A stretch of DNA of 64,000 nucleotides from positions 22,970,167 through 23,034,166 of the forward strand of contig CM040433.1 in assembly GCA_022702705.1 (NCBI GenBank), written 5' to 3'. Shown here piece by piece: positions 23,241 through 36,250 of this stretch; positions within the stretch are counted from its first letter, which is position 1, and each line of letters begins with the position of its first letter. The notes beneath the pieces were generated by a model. It had not been told where the DNA came from. It searched no databases and saw nothing but the letters and a program-made list of their open reading frames with translations. Made by a program: the position numbers and the translations under genes. The stretch comes from Papilionanthe hookeriana x Papilionanthe teres (Eukaryota > Streptophyta > Magnoliopsida > Asparagales > Orchidaceae).

Positions 23241-23929
23241 TAGCACTAATGATCTAGTCCCTTTGACTGGGAGGGGCACTACAAAATGGCACCCTTATAT
23301 TGCAATCACAACCAAGCCCCGTAAAAATTACTCAATAGCTCAAATCATTGAATGGTGAATCATAAGATACACTTGGTATCGCACAAAACCCACTTTAGCA
23401 AAGATTGGCTTGAAATTATCTCCTTAGACAAATATCAACCCTAGATGCACAAAGCTCCCTTAGATGATGTAATTCATGGCTCTGACAAAAATCATTTGAT
23501 CAAGTTAGGTCAACTATCACCTCTAAATATGTAGATTAGAGATTATGATAGGCCAAAACGATAGAATCATTGGATCTTGATTAGGCTTGTCATTATCCAT
23601 CCCACCATCAGTTCTACCTAAAATCAAAAAAATTCTCCTGCAATCTAAAATTAAATCGCTATTATTATACATTGACACTTGGTGCCTAACAATTAGTTCT
23701 CTCTCGTCGTTGGGAAGGCGGGTAATTAGTCATAAGGGCCTATTCCTGTAAAAAACTTGAAACTAAATCTTAAAGTACACATAAAAATGAGGGAAAAATC
23801 TTTGGAAAATATATTATCTATAAATCTAATATATTTTTTTAGAAATTTCAATCTTTAACTCAAAAAATTCTCTCAGAAGAGTGATACATGAGTTATATGG
23901 GTTTCATATGAGAGTTTGAAGTGACACAT
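23241..23929. other. No recognised feature
   Basis: AT-rich sequence between two retrotransposon fragments. Short coding-like runs near 23260-23560 could be worn copia pol but could not be matched to a motif. Confidence 0.4.
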
Positions 23930-25060
23930 TTTGCTGAATTAATAAAATTGCACAAGAATCTTATCACTCAGGCTACATTATCATCTAGGTAAAACCAAAA
24001 TGTACAAAGATTTAAAACTAATATTTTAGTAGTTAGATATAAAGAAGAATGTTGTTGAGAAAGAGTCAAAATGTGATGCTTTCCAGATTGAGAATAATGA
24101 ATATCAAAGACCTACTGAACTATTATAGCATTACTTATTCCTGGGTGAAATGAAAAGATATTGCAATAAATAATGTTGAGATTTCCCAAATTGAAATAGG
24201 ATCACAATAGAATTTACATTTTAATTTATAGGTTAACTAAATCAACTCATTTTTCACACATGAAACAAACATATGTAATTGAGAAGTTAGCCAAAATGTA
24301 TATGAGAAAAATTATCATATTACATGATATTCCAAAAGATAATTGTTGATAAAGACGAAAGATTTACTACTAAATTGTGGAAATGTATTCATGAACATTT
24401 GGATAAAAAATTACAAATCAATACAACATTTCAACCACAAATTTGTGGAAAATTAGAAATAAATATTCAAGTGCTAGATGATCTATTGAGATTATGCATT
24501 CTATAAATTGAAGAAGGGTAGGAGTATCATATTTCCATGATAAAATTTTCCTGCAATAGCATATATCAATCAATTATAAAAATAACACCTTATAAACACT
24601 GTATGGCAGAATGTACACAAATATATATATTAAGTTGGACTGAAATGGAACAAAAATATCAGATGAGTCCAAAGCTAGTTGATAAAATGATAGAAAAAAT
24701 TAGATTATTTTAACACAATTTGACAATATTTAAGATCGTCAACAGAAATACTGTGACCCAAGACACAAAATGATACAGTTCGAAGTTGGTGATTTATATT
24801 TGTAAAAATCAATCTAATGAAAGGTAAAGCTAAATTTGATCAAGAAAGCAAGTTGAGTCTCAGACTTCTATGAATATTTAAAATCATTATAAAGATTGAT
24901 AGAATTATTTACAAGCTAACCAAATTGATTGAAAAGTTAGACATTCACAATTATTTTCATGTGTCAACAGAAAAAATGAGTGATTGATACAAATAAAATA
25001 GTACCACAAAAAGAAGTTAAGATATGGAGAGAATTTGAATGAATTTTAAAATTTGATGTT
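23930..25060 (+). pseudogene. Ty3/gypsy chromovirus-like integrase fragment
   Basis: Frames on the plus strand give the zinc-finger region (about 23940-24080), then a KLAKMY-like stretch (about 24280), IIVDKDERFTTKLWKCIHEH (24339-24400), in which the usual SDRDxRFTSxFW is still visible, and LLRLCIL. After a frame change come PYKHCMAECT (about 24585) and, further on, DIHNYFHVST (about 24945), where chromoviruses have VHNVFHVSML. Multiple stops show long decay. No LTR could be tied to it. Confidence 0.8.
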
Positions 25061-25555
25061 AAAAATTTGAGAAACAAATAAATCTTCTATGTAAAAAAGG
25101 AAATGTAGGCATAGATATAAAAGAGGCAACTATGAACAGAATTAGAAATGATATAGATGTTTCCATATTTGTTTAAATGATATCTAACTAATTTTGAGGA
25201 TGATATTTTATTAAGCAAAAGAGAATAATCAACCCTCATAATGACAAATAGATAATTGAATTTTGCTTCTAAATTAAATCTGATTTTTTGCACATTCCAA
25301 AAATCATTAAAACTATTTTAATGAAATTATACATTTCATTTTGATCATTTGATATATACGTCTTATGTAAATTATATTAGCTTATATAATTAGTTTACCA
25401 ATTAAATCATTTTTTTTCTAAGGTTTTAATTGATTTTACTGTACAACAATTTAAATTGTTATAACTAATCCCACTTTCGTTTGCATGTAACAGTCAACAT
25501 AGATAGTTGTGATGATGATGGGTTATGGTGGAGAATGAACATTAAATTGTATAAT

Positions 25556-25588
25556 AATAATAATAATGATAATAATAGTGGTAGTATG
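25556..25588. repeat. TAA/TGA-type microsatellite
   Basis: A run of TAA units with a TGA interruption, followed near 25685-25740 by A-rich low-complexity sequence. The minus-strand ORF 25608-25811 is translated from that low complexity. Confidence 0.8.
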
Positions 25589-26217
25589 TAAGTAACCTAA
25601 GCATTATCTATTCCACTCCTTCTGTTGTCTGCCCTCCTGTGCTGAGAGAAATTGAGACAAAATAGAGGACAAAAGAACTAGAAATAAAAAAAAAATAAAA
25701 AATAAAAAATAAAAAGGAAAAATAGAATAAAAAAGGATAACGAGAAGAAAGAAAGGAATTAAAAGTAAATCGGTTTTTGACGATTGCTTCCAGAAAACGT
25801 GGTGGTTTCAAGAAGATAAGCCTAAAAAAATGAATGAAGACAAAGTACTTTAAGATAAAATGTCATTTTAAGATTATTGGAGCTATAATTATATCGTAAA
25901 ACTAACAATTTATTTAAGTAAGAAAATTGATATTTTTTTTAGATTGGATACAAAAGATTGAGGTGTTGGGACAACAATTGCAAGGAATTTGTCCCCGAGA
26001 GAATTCAATAATCGAGGTGGGTTATTTAATTTCTAAAATAAGGACCAAAACAATTGATAGAGATAAGGTCTGTAACTCCCTATGAGTATATCAAGAGGTT
26101 ATGCCTATGCATATAATTTTTTATCATATTTAACATACTTTAATGTTATTAGCATTGCTCAAGTCCTTTTTATATGATTATCTATTCATAACAAATTTGG
26201 GATATTTTTATAGAATT

Positions 26218-28162
26218 TTTTACATCCAATTTTGAGAAAAAATGTAAAATTCTTGCAATTTTAAAGTAAACCCTAAATTTAGCATTCCGTGAAATTCGAC
26301 CAAAATAATTTTATAAAATTCTATATGTTGAATCAATCAAATAGATATATTACACCTTGTAGGAACTAAAAGTGCAGGCGAAGTTGTAAAAGCTTAAAGT
26401 TGAAAGCTTAATTAATAGCTTAATTAGTCATAATCTTGTATCCTTAATCCCGTCCACTTTTCCCAGCCGACATTAATCGTACCTATTGTGCATGCATCGG
26501 TTTGATGGATCAAATGAATGGGGAATTAAGTGGACCTTCGATAAATGCTACCTTGACATAATTTTCCATCTCCAGTTACTTCGAGTTCGCACAACTAGAG
26601 GGTCTGCAATCACAATACTATAAAAGGCGCAGCAGCGCGACCAGCAAGGAGCTGCAAGAAGTGATTTAGGGCTTCGGGGAGAATACTGTGAGTAGAAAAC
26701 CCACTTTTATAAAATTCCGGACATTCCATTCCTTCCCTAAGTTTCTGTGTTGATATTAACCACTAATTAAGGCATTTTATGTGTTCCCTGTTGCTGTAGT
26801 TTTGCGGGAACAAGTACAGAACTGTAGAATCGAGAGCTATGTTCTCCAATAAGTCCATTTCATGAGTAGGGGAAGGGTTAGGGGAAAGAAAAACGAGGGA
26901 ACATAATAGAAAGGTATCAATGAGGCATATTTATGTCGAGAAGCCCTTTCAAGGTAAGTTAAACAAAAGAAAATCAAATTTGGGGTTAAATTAAGATTCA
27001 ATTATGAATTTCATGAATTTTTAAGAGATTATGAATTCCATGTTATTTAAAATAGGCAGCGAGCTCGAGGCGAGTTTGGGAAATATTTTTGTAGGGTTGC
27101 TCTATCAATTCAAGTTAAATAATCCTGTGCTAACTAAAAAAAATCACTCTGTAGATTTCCATGTGATTATATTTCACAAAATTACATTTAGAATTTTCTG
27201 CATATTGTAAATGAATACCTGAATAAACAGTGTGAATGTAAAATTAATTTGTCGCTTACGTACTAATGATTTTACTATACTATGAATCTGATTTATTTAT
27301 GAAATCATTGCTTGCAGATATTTATTTACTATAATTAATGCATATGATATATGAAATGTATATGATGAATCTTTGTTACAAAAATTATGATTTAAGAGAT
27401 GTCACAAGTTGTTATAGATATGTTATTATATGAATGCATTAGTACAACAGGCTATTGATAACTGCTATGTTGGAGGGGCACAATCTTTATTGATAGTTAA
27501 TATAGCCTTCGGGTTAAGTGATGACCCAATAACATGACATGAAAATAGTTGAAGTCTATACAATTATAAATGATATTTATATGATTATAGTGATATGCCC
27601 ATGAAATACATATTTTATATTACAATCATAATTAAATTTCTTTTCTTTTACATGCTTTATACGATTATAGCATGTTATATCATGTTGCAGACATATACAT
27701 CAGTTGCATATGATCATGCACGTTATTTTGTTTTCATCTATAAAATTTTTCTTAAATCTTAATTATTTCATTGAGTTTGTTGTAAGTCATTCTATGATAA
27801 CTTTCAGGAAAGAATAAGGAATACCGAAACGAGTAGTCAAGTGCGACATACACAACTTTTGCATTATATAATTTTGCAAAATTGTACAAAGTTTCATAGT
27901 ATGTATTTTATTATGTTAAATGTAGCAGCTTGTATAGATATTTATATTATGGTGATATGATTTTGCATGCTTCAAGTAAATGAATAAAAAATAAATAACA
28001 TATTATGTACGTTGTGGCGATTTAATTAAACCAGATCGATACCTACTATGTCCTGATTATGCAAATCAGGACCAGCGCAAGTAATAATTTAGTTTAGCCG
28101 AATCTTCAGCCTCAGTCGTACTGCAGTTGGCCCTAAAATGAGAGAATAGTTGGGGTGTGACA
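26218..28162 (+). repeat. Chromovirus-like 5' LTR
   Basis: It aligns with 28590-30646 from its first bases (11 bases, then ATTTTGAG in both) to the end GGGGTGTGACA. The first dinucleotide is TT rather than TG. A GTGACA end is common in plant Del/Tekay-type elements. Confidence 0.88.
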
Positions 28163-28180
28163 GAAAGCAGTATCGGAGCT
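28163..28180 (+). other. Primer-binding site of chromovirus-like element
   Basis: GAAAGCAGTATCGGAGC resembles the segment GTGGTATCAGAGC that follows Del-type LTRs (tRNA-iMet), with a few substitutions. Confidence 0.7.
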
Positions 28181-28229
28181 AATTTTAATCAGAGAAGTAA
28201 ATTGAGTCCAAGATACATCTGTCCTTTTG

Positions 28230-28589
28230 AAAACATATAAAGTATTGGCCCAATTGCTTATAGAGTAGCTTTAACTACAGATATGTCAGACATCCATTAT
28301 GTATTTCATGTATGTATGTTGAGAAAATTGGTTCAAATTCAAACCAAATAATTTCACACGAAGACATTGACATGCAGAAATATTTAACATATATTGAAAA
28401 GCCTAAAAGAATTTTAGAAACAAATGTTAAGAAGTTGATGAACAAACATATTCTTTTTGTCAAGAGCAAATTGAAGTACGTGCCAAATAAGAGGCTATAT
28501 GGAAAAAGAATAAATGCAACTGAAATATCCATTTCAATTCAAGTAAATTCAAAATTTCTGAAGACGAAATTTTTACAAGGAGAAAAGGC
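28230..28589 (+). pseudogene. Pol C-terminus (integrase tail / chromodomain-like region)
   Basis: The plus strand reads DMSD-like sequence, then HYVFHVCMLRKL-type residues (about 28285-28330), and, in the open frame from 28312, SHEDIDMQKYLTYIEKPKRI and KKLMNKHILFVKSKLKYVPN. These match the tail of chromovirus integrase, where the chromodomain-like module lies (VFHVSMLRKY, YEExPxxILD, LVKVxW). Everything from gag to the integrase core is absent. The last 12 bases before the LTR (28577-28588, AAGGAGAAAAGG) are the polypurine tract. Confidence 0.8.
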
Positions 28590-30646
28590 TGTAACACAAG
28601 ATTTTGAGAAAATTGGTTAAATTTTGGTAATTTTAAAGTATAACCCAAATTAAGCATTCCCTGAAATTCAACCGAAGAAATTTTATAAAATTATACATGT
28701 TAAATTAATCAAATTGAAATATTATACCTTGTCGGTACTAAAAACACATGTGAAGCTATAAAAGTTTGAAGTTATAAGCTTAATTAACACCTTAATTAAT
28801 CCTAGTCTCTTATCCTTAATCCCATTCATTGCACGACCAACATTTCCCGCACAAAGCTGCGCATGTGTCTGTCTAATAGATTGAACGGCTAGGGAGTTAA
28901 GTGGACCTTAGATAAATGTCGCATTCCTCTCATTTTCCCTCTCCCATTACATCGAGTTCGCACGCCTAGAGGGTCGGCGATCGCGGCACTGTAACAGGCG
29001 CAACCGCGCGACCAGCTGGGCCGCAAGCGGCAACTCAGGGCTCCAAGGAGAAAATTGAGTAGGAAACCCCCTTGTACAATATTCCAGACATTTCTTTCAT
29101 TTCCTATGTTTCCAGTTTGATATTTGTCATGAATTTAGGCATTCCACGTGTTCCTTGTTGTTGTAGCTTTGTGGGAACAACAATGGGACTGTTGAACCGA
29201 GAGTTATGCTTCTGATAAGTCCATTTCACGACTTGGGGAATGGTTTGGGAGAAAAGAAGAAGAGGAAACATAATAGGAAGGTATCGTGGAGACAACTATG
29301 TCGAGAGACCCTTTCGAGATAGTTAAAGCAAGAAAATCATATTTGGGGTTAAATTAAGATCTTAATTACGAGTTTCATGAATTTTTAAGGAATTATGAAT
29401 TTCAATATGTTTACACTAGGCAGAGAACTTGAGGAGAGCTTGGGGAAACTCGTTGTAGGTTGTTTGGTCGATTAAGTAAAACAATCTTGTACTAACTTAA
29501 GGAAAATAACTCTGTTGTTTACATGTGATTATAATTGACACCATTACATTTATATTTTATCATATTGTGGATAAATACTTGTATCGACGAAATAAATGAA
29601 AACATGATTTGTCCCTTACAATATCAATGATTTTACAATGCTGTGAATCTAATTTATTTATGAAATCATAGCTTGCAGGTATTTGTTTATTATAATCCAT
29701 GCATATGATATATGAAATACCTATAATGAATATTTATTACAGAAATTATAAGTTCAGAAATGTCACAAACGATATTATATGTAGATTATTACATGAATGC
29801 TTGTAAGTACAGATGATAGAGAGCGATAAAATTCCAGCTTCTGGTATTCAGACAAAAAAGAAACCTCAAGAACCATTGAAATTAGTGAGGATAAAATGTA
29901 GGAAACCTTTGAAAGAAATGAGATTGTTGATAAATGCTATGTTAGGAGGGGTCCAACCTTTACCAATAATTAACGTAGTTTTTTTTGTTGGATGATAACT
30001 CAATGACATGATATGAAAAAAAAATATGTTAAAGTTTATATAATTACAAGTGAAATTTCTTTTATTACCATGATATGCCTATGAGATGCATGTTTTATAC
30101 AACAATCATTATTTCATGCATTAAATATCTTTTATTCATGTTATATGTGATTATAATATATTGTGATGTGTTGTGGACATATATATAAGCTACATATGAT
30201 CATGCATGTAGTTTCTTCTCCATCTATAAAATCTTTATTTATTCTTGATTATTTTACTGAGCTTATTGTAGCCTGCTCTACGTTGTTGACTTTCAGAAAG
30301 AGATAAGAAGCACCAAGGTGAGTAATCAGGTGTGAAGTATACAATTTTTGCATTAGATAGTTTGGGAGTTTGTACAAACTTTTGGGGTACGTAATTTTAT
30401 TACGTTGGATTCTAGCAGCTCTATACAAATATATATTTTTTGGTGATATAAATTATAACACTTCCAAGTATATGAATATGAAATGAATGATGTGTTATAT
30501 ACGATTATAACTATTTAGTTGGACTAGTTTATCACATATTGGGTCCTTATTATGCAAGTCATGAAGAATAGTAATGAGAATTTAGTAAGACCATATTGTC
30601 CGCCTTTGTCGAACCGTGATTGAACCTAAAGAGGTGGGGTGTGACG
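28590..30646 (+). repeat. Chromovirus-like 3' LTR
   Basis: It begins TGTAACAC after the polypurine tract and ends GTGACG, where the 5' LTR has GTGACA. The small ORF 29813-29995 inside it has no counterpart in the 5' LTR. Confidence 0.88.
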
Positions 30647-31330
30647 GAATTTAAGATTAAGTATAATTAAACATAATTTAAGTATTAAATGTAAAGTATA
30701 AAATATTATAGTATAATGTTGTTGCACGTTAGTATAGATTGATTGTTAATATATTCATATCTAAGTAAAACAAGTAAATGTATGTAAAAATAACATGACA
30801 CAAGAAAATCAATAAAATATCATATCATTTGTAATAGATAGGCACATTATGATGACCTGCATAAGGAAAAATAAAGCTTAAAGACATGAGTATCAGTAGA
30901 AAAATAAAAAAGAATTATAACTCTTGATATTAATGTTGACACGATTTAACCTAAATTAAGTTAACCAGACTTTAATGTTCTTAGCAATGCTTAGTTCATT
31001 TGTGTATCATTATCTATACACAATAAAGTTGGGACATTTTTATAGAATTTAAGTTAAGATTAAGTAATAATGAAACATAATTTAGGTATTAAATGTTAAA
31101 TATTATATATCATGTTATAATATTGGTTTAATATAGATTGATTGTTAATAACTAAGCTCAACAAGTAAATGTAGATAAAAATAATAAAACACATAAGAAA
31201 AATTCAATGAAATATCACATCATTTTCTATGGGTAAAATATCATATCATTTGTAATATATAAGCAGACTATGATGACTTACACAGAAAAAGGCAAATTTA
31301 TAGAGATGGAGTTGTTAGGAAAACAAAAAG
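30647..31330 (+). repeat. Old tandem duplication split by the LTR element
   Basis: 30647-30960 and 31044-31330 are divergent copies (both start GAATTTAAG and share ATAGATTGATTGTTAATA and ATATCATATCATTTGTAATA). The block before the second copy, 30967-31043, matches 26140-26212 upstream of the element. The order is therefore X, element, Y, X', Y': a roughly 400-bp tandem duplication existed before the element landed at the X/Y joint of its first unit. Confidence 0.75.
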
Positions 31331-32760
31331 GATTCTCAACTATTTATATCAAAGCTTAGACAGGTCCAACCGAAATAATGGAGGCGTTGATAATTATAAT
31401 ATTAGACAGAACAACTTTGTCAAGAGCTATTATGGCCAACAGACTATGTAATGACTTAAAAATTTAAATGTGTGCAAAATTCCATGCAAATATTATATAC
31501 TATTTCTCGGATAATAAGTACTATGACTAAGAAAGAAAGTAACAAAAGAAAAAAAACAATATCACATAAGAAGTAGACTAGCATGAAGCTATAGAAGATT
31601 TAACACTTAATAGTTGTATTTGTTTCTTGCATGCAGTTATATTTAATACTTCTAATTATGTTCTACTTATTTAGTTAGGTATCAAAATAAGATTTCATTT
31701 AATATTACTGTTGCAATAAGCTAGTTATAATTATGGATATTAATCCTCATATTTGTCATTTATGTGCATGCATATTATTAATTCTTTTGTGAATGTCTAA
31801 AACCTATATTAAAATTATTTATCTCATTGAGCATTCAACTCATCAAATACAACAATTTTGATTTCACAAAAAAAAAAGAGCAAGTTGAGCAATAGACAGG
31901 TGACCACTTTTGCATATATCATAGCATTTTGTTGAGCAATATTAGAAGTATTATAGAAGATAGATGTGCATGGTGTAGATTAAAATTTTTCGGAAAGTAT
32001 AAATTTATATTCAAAGTTTAGTGATTATCCTATTTTAATTATTGTATTATGCACGCTTTTATGTCATTTATAATAATTTTAGATGATTTGCATTGTAGTG
32101 TGTGTTTTATAACTATTTTGATAAGTTAATTTTCTACTTACTCGTTCCTGAGTAATAAAAAATTTTAAGGTAAGTGTTGGTGAAAAATAAGTCCAACGAA
32201 TTTATACTGGACTGTTAAACCTCTGATTAACTAGAGTGGATCAAATGGAATGTAATAAAGAGCGATCAATAATATTATTTAGTTAATTCATCATTAGATA
32301 TGATTTTTTTAATTAATTAATGCATCTAAATATTCATTGATTGCATTAAAAATGTTTGAGCTCCTTACTGAACAAGTAGAGAAGATAAGAGAAAAAAAAA
32401 TGTAAAGCGAGTGCTTATGGATAACCACTTTAGTTATGTTCACGAAGAGTAGTAATTCATATTATTTTATTTATATATTTAAAACCTTATTACAATATGA
32501 ACATATGCTCAAGTATATATTAATTTTTTATAGCTCAAAAGCTTATGGATAAGAGAATGCCCATGTATTAGGCATCACGTGCAGCATCGATCCAATGTAG
32601 AAGAATAATCAAATGAAAAATATAGTTAAGATAGTCTCGAAGTTATCCAATTACATATGAAATCATGAGCTTTTTTTTTAATAAGATGAGAAAATACATA
32701 AGTGGTATAAAATTGTTGAGGCTAAGCATCACTCGTTATGCTACTTCTTTTTTCATACTC
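31331..32760. other. AT-rich intergenic DNA, nothing recognised
   Basis: No ORF, LTR or inverted repeat could be supported here. Confidence 0.5.
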
Positions 32761-33955
32761 ATAAACATATTTAAGCATGATGCACAAGAGTGTGCAAATT
32801 ATAGAGGAATTAAATTGATGTGTCATACTTTAAAATTATGGGAGAGGGTAATTGAACATAGGTTAAGACATATTACCAAGATTTCTCATAATCAATTTGG
32901 ATTTATGTCGGGTAGGTCTACCATGGAAGCTATATATTTATTGAGAGGTTTGATGGAGAAGTACAGAGATAATAAGGAGGATCTACATTTGATTTTTATT
33001 GATTTAAAAAAAGCTTACGATAAGATTCCTAGAGATGTTCTATGGAGAGTCCTTGAGAAGAAAGGTGTTGATATGACTTATATTCGAGTCATTAAAGATA
33101 TGTATACTAGAGTTGTTACATGTGTTCAAACTAAAGGATGATTGACCAAATATTTTACTATTTTATTGGCTTACATCAGAGATCGGCTTTAAGCCCATAT
33201 CTTTTTGCTTTATTTATGCATGGTCTTACTAGACATTTACAAGAGGATGTACCTTGGTGTATGCTTTTTGCTGATGATATCCTCCTCGTGGATAAAACGA
33301 GAGAAAAAGCCCAGGAAAAACATGAATTATGGAGGTCTACATTGGAGTCTAAAGGTCTTCATTTGAGTAGAACTAAAACTTAATACATTGAATGTAATTT
33401 TAGTTGGTTGTGTTGGTTGAAGTGGAGGAATGCGTCCGGCCTATTGTGTGATAGAAAAGTACCGCTTAGACTAAAAGGAAAATTTTATAAGATGGTGGTG
33501 AGACCTGCAATGCTCTATCGTGTTGAATGTTGGCTTTTAAAAGAGAAGCATAATGCTAAGTTAAGTGTTACAGAGATGAGAATGATTAGGTGGATGAGTG
33601 CCTTTACACTTAGAGACAAAATGCGAAATGAATATATTTGTAGTAGGGTTGGTGTCGCACCAGTGACGGACAAAATTAGAGAGTCGCCTTAGATGGTTTG
33701 GTCACATTAAACGTCGACCACTTGATGATCCGATTAGGAGAGTAAATGTTTTAGATTCAACTTATGTTAAGAAAGGCAGAGGTAGACCTAGGAAGACTTG
33801 AGCTTATTGCATAAAAAATGATCTTAATTTATTAGAATTAAATGAAAATTTGACACTAAATAAGACACAACGGAGAAAAAGGATTCATGTAGCCGACCCC
33901 ACTTAGTGGGATTAAGGCTTTGTTGTTGTTGTTGTTGTATAAACATATTTAAGCA
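32761..33955 (+). mobile_element. 5'-truncated RTE-type LINE with 17-bp target duplication
   Basis: ATAAACATATTTAAGCA occurs perfectly at 32761-32777 and 33939-33955. Between them lies about 1.16 kb of a non-LTR retrotransposon ending in a TTG repeat (about 33918-33938), the 3' end form of plant RTE elements. Only the second half of the reverse transcriptase and the region after it remain. The perfect target duplication suggests that this insertion is younger than its neighbours, although the ORF is already broken. Confidence 0.93.
32778..33720 (+). pseudogene. RTE LINE reverse transcriptase, C-terminal part
   Basis: Three successive frames are open. The first (to 33141) carries ANYRGIKLMCHTLKLWERVI, NQFGFMSGRSTMEAI and FIDLKKAYDKIPRDVLW, the central RT blocks of non-LTR elements. 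The second (33138-33383) has ALSPYLFALFM and the catalytic FADD box at 33267-33278, which is intact. The third (33408-33692) carries LKGKFYKMVVRPAMLY and MIRWMSAFTLRDKM, the conserved tail. Two frameshifts and a stop separate them. The endonuclease and N-terminal RT are absent because of 5' truncation; residues upstream of 32778 in the first frame are flanking DNA. Confidence 0.92.
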
Positions 33956-36250
33956 AAAAATAAATTTAAAATGTATATTTATCTCTAAAGTTCAAAATAA
34001 GTTCAGATTTAGTATTGATAATAAAGATAGAGAGACGATTATTAAGACTATAATATAAAATAATGGGTCTATGCTTTGAAGATTACATGCCCACAGATGA
34101 CAAAATTAAGATTGGTATATGATAACAAAAGGCTATCTATAAATTATACTTATGATACAAGACAAAGGTGAAGGGTGCATTTAGTGTTGATAGGAGTTTG
34201 AAAATAAGTATGAGCAAAAATTTAATAAACGATGAAAGATGCAAATGTTGAGTTTGTAAACCTTTGCATCAATTGGACACTAAATTAAACTAATGTTTCT
34301 TTTTTGCCAAAATAAAAAATAAAACAGAAGCAGATGAATAATTGATCTAGGGTTTATATAGACCTTTTGGTGGGAGGAAAGTGTGACCATGGATCCAAAT
34401 ATTTCTATTTATAATCGTATTGGTGGCCTATTTACATTGAGTTTCTGATCCATGGTGGAGAAAAAAAATCTCCATGTATAATTAGTAATTGAAATTTTAA
34501 AATAATTTTAAACCTTTGATTAGAGTTATGAATCCTCAAAGTTTAAGTGTAAAGATTTCAAACTAAACCCCTTATGGAAGCCTAAAATCACCTAGGATAG
34601 GTGATGCCTCATTCAACCCTCGTATGAATTACAGTAATTTTAATGATATAAAGTAGAGTTCTTGAAGTGGGGTACAGTAGATGCATGGTTCCAACTTCTA
34701 ACATAAATATATTCAAGCTTATTTTTTAAGCATGGCCACCTATATCACATGACCAAAGCATAACAAAATTATCAAGATAAGTCATAAAATCCATCAAGCA
34801 AGGTTTTCAGTGCAATGATCAAGATAAGCTAAAACAACTTCAAAAATAGATTAGATAATGCATGGTCAAAACCTCCCATATTTGAATTCAATGAGTAAAC
34901 ACTCTTCAATAGTCAAGGCCACCTCCACATTCAAAGGCTCAATTTCAGTTTAAAAACTACAATTCAAGGCCTTCCACAAAACAAGGCTTGTTTCAAACTT
35001 CCTACATAATTCAAAGCGTTGCCTACATGCCAGGTCATTCAAAGACCATCAACTACTCCTTTAATTTAAAGTTATTATTTATAAAAATTGAAATGTAAAT
35101 CCTTATCTTCTTGGAATGGAAGAATGGTTCAAACATTTTTGAGTATTTATATATTTGATTGGACGAATGAATTTTAACTTAGCTTGATTTTGATTGCATT
35201 TATAGTATCTCCTTTGGTAGATAGCTTGTTGGTCAATTCATGGTGTGGTTTGGCGTATGTTTTAACTTCTTAAGTGAGGAAAATATGATTTATGTGTATC
35301 TTTCATAGCCTTCCTCACTATCCAAAACAAATCCAACAATCCCCACAATATCTTAATTTTGGGCTTCAATTCCAAAACCCTAATATTTAAACTCTCTGAT
35401 TTTACCTCTACAATAAACCCTAATGCTTCCCTCTTACTTCCAATAATGAACCTCTCTACCGAATCCAGCTTTTCGAGCTCTCAATCAAGACCTCAAGGGA
35501 CAGTATGGTAATGGCTTTAGTAGCTTTAGTAAATTCTATAAATCCAGATTTACTAAATATTGCCAACAACAAGATTTATTAAATCTAGGATTTAAAACAA
35601 ACTGAGAAGATATTAAGAAGGAACAAGATTTATTAAATCTTGGATTTAAAATTGTCATTTTTCTGTTAGACAAGATTTAAGTTAAATCATACTTAAATCC
35701 GTCGTCATTTAGCCCCTAGCATACCCTAGCCCACCCCTAGCCTACACCTCCACAAACAGTCATAAAAACCAATCCCCCTTGTGTCAACTTTCAGCCACTC
35801 CCAAAAGTTTCATTACACCTAGTCTACACCTCCACAAACAGTCATAAAAAATAATCCCTCTTGCTACACTCGAGGCTTCAAATATCATTCCATGTCAATT
35901 AAATATTATCACAAGCAAGAGGAGCCTCGTCAGAAATTAAAAAAGCCCAAAAGATAACTACAATTTGATTGTCACCATTAAATACCAACGAGACTTCCCA
36001 GGGACAATACCGGTTGGTATACAAATATGTTGTTTCAGTTAATAGTCTACTCTACCCAATTTCTAAAGGCGTCAGAGTCCTTTTCCGGCTGGAAAAAAAT
36101 AACCAATCAAGCCAAATACTAACATGAGAAGTAACTATAGTAGCAATGTACAGTTCCCTTTCAATTCATGTGACTCATTAAACCACAAATTTCACTACAA
36201 ACAATGAGAATAAAGCATTCAATAAGGGTCAGCTGAGAAATGAAAGAGAC
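33956..36250. other. AT-rich stretch with small local duplications; no exon found
   Basis: Two short repeats stand out: ACCTCCACAAACAGTCATAA at about 35745 and 35825, and a GATTTATTAAATCT segment at about 35572 and 35627. I looked for later HCF136 exons on the minus strand and found none. Confidence 0.5.

Larger units (their letters stand above)
26213..30651 (+). mobile_element. Chromovirus-like LTR element with almost no interior
   Basis: Two long direct repeats (LTRs 26218-28162 and 28590-30646) enclose only 427 bp. GAATT stands on both outer sides (26213-26217 and 30647-30651), giving a 5-bp target duplication. The interior begins with a primer site and jumps to the very end of pol, then the polypurine tract. 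The LTRs differ by many substitutions and indels, so the insertion is old. It is either a deletion derivative or a short non-autonomous element that moved in this form. Confidence 0.88.

Noticed and set aside
28275..28657. Minus-strand ORFs over the chromovirus pol tail
   Set aside because: They are complements of the recognised plus-strand frame 28312-28620.
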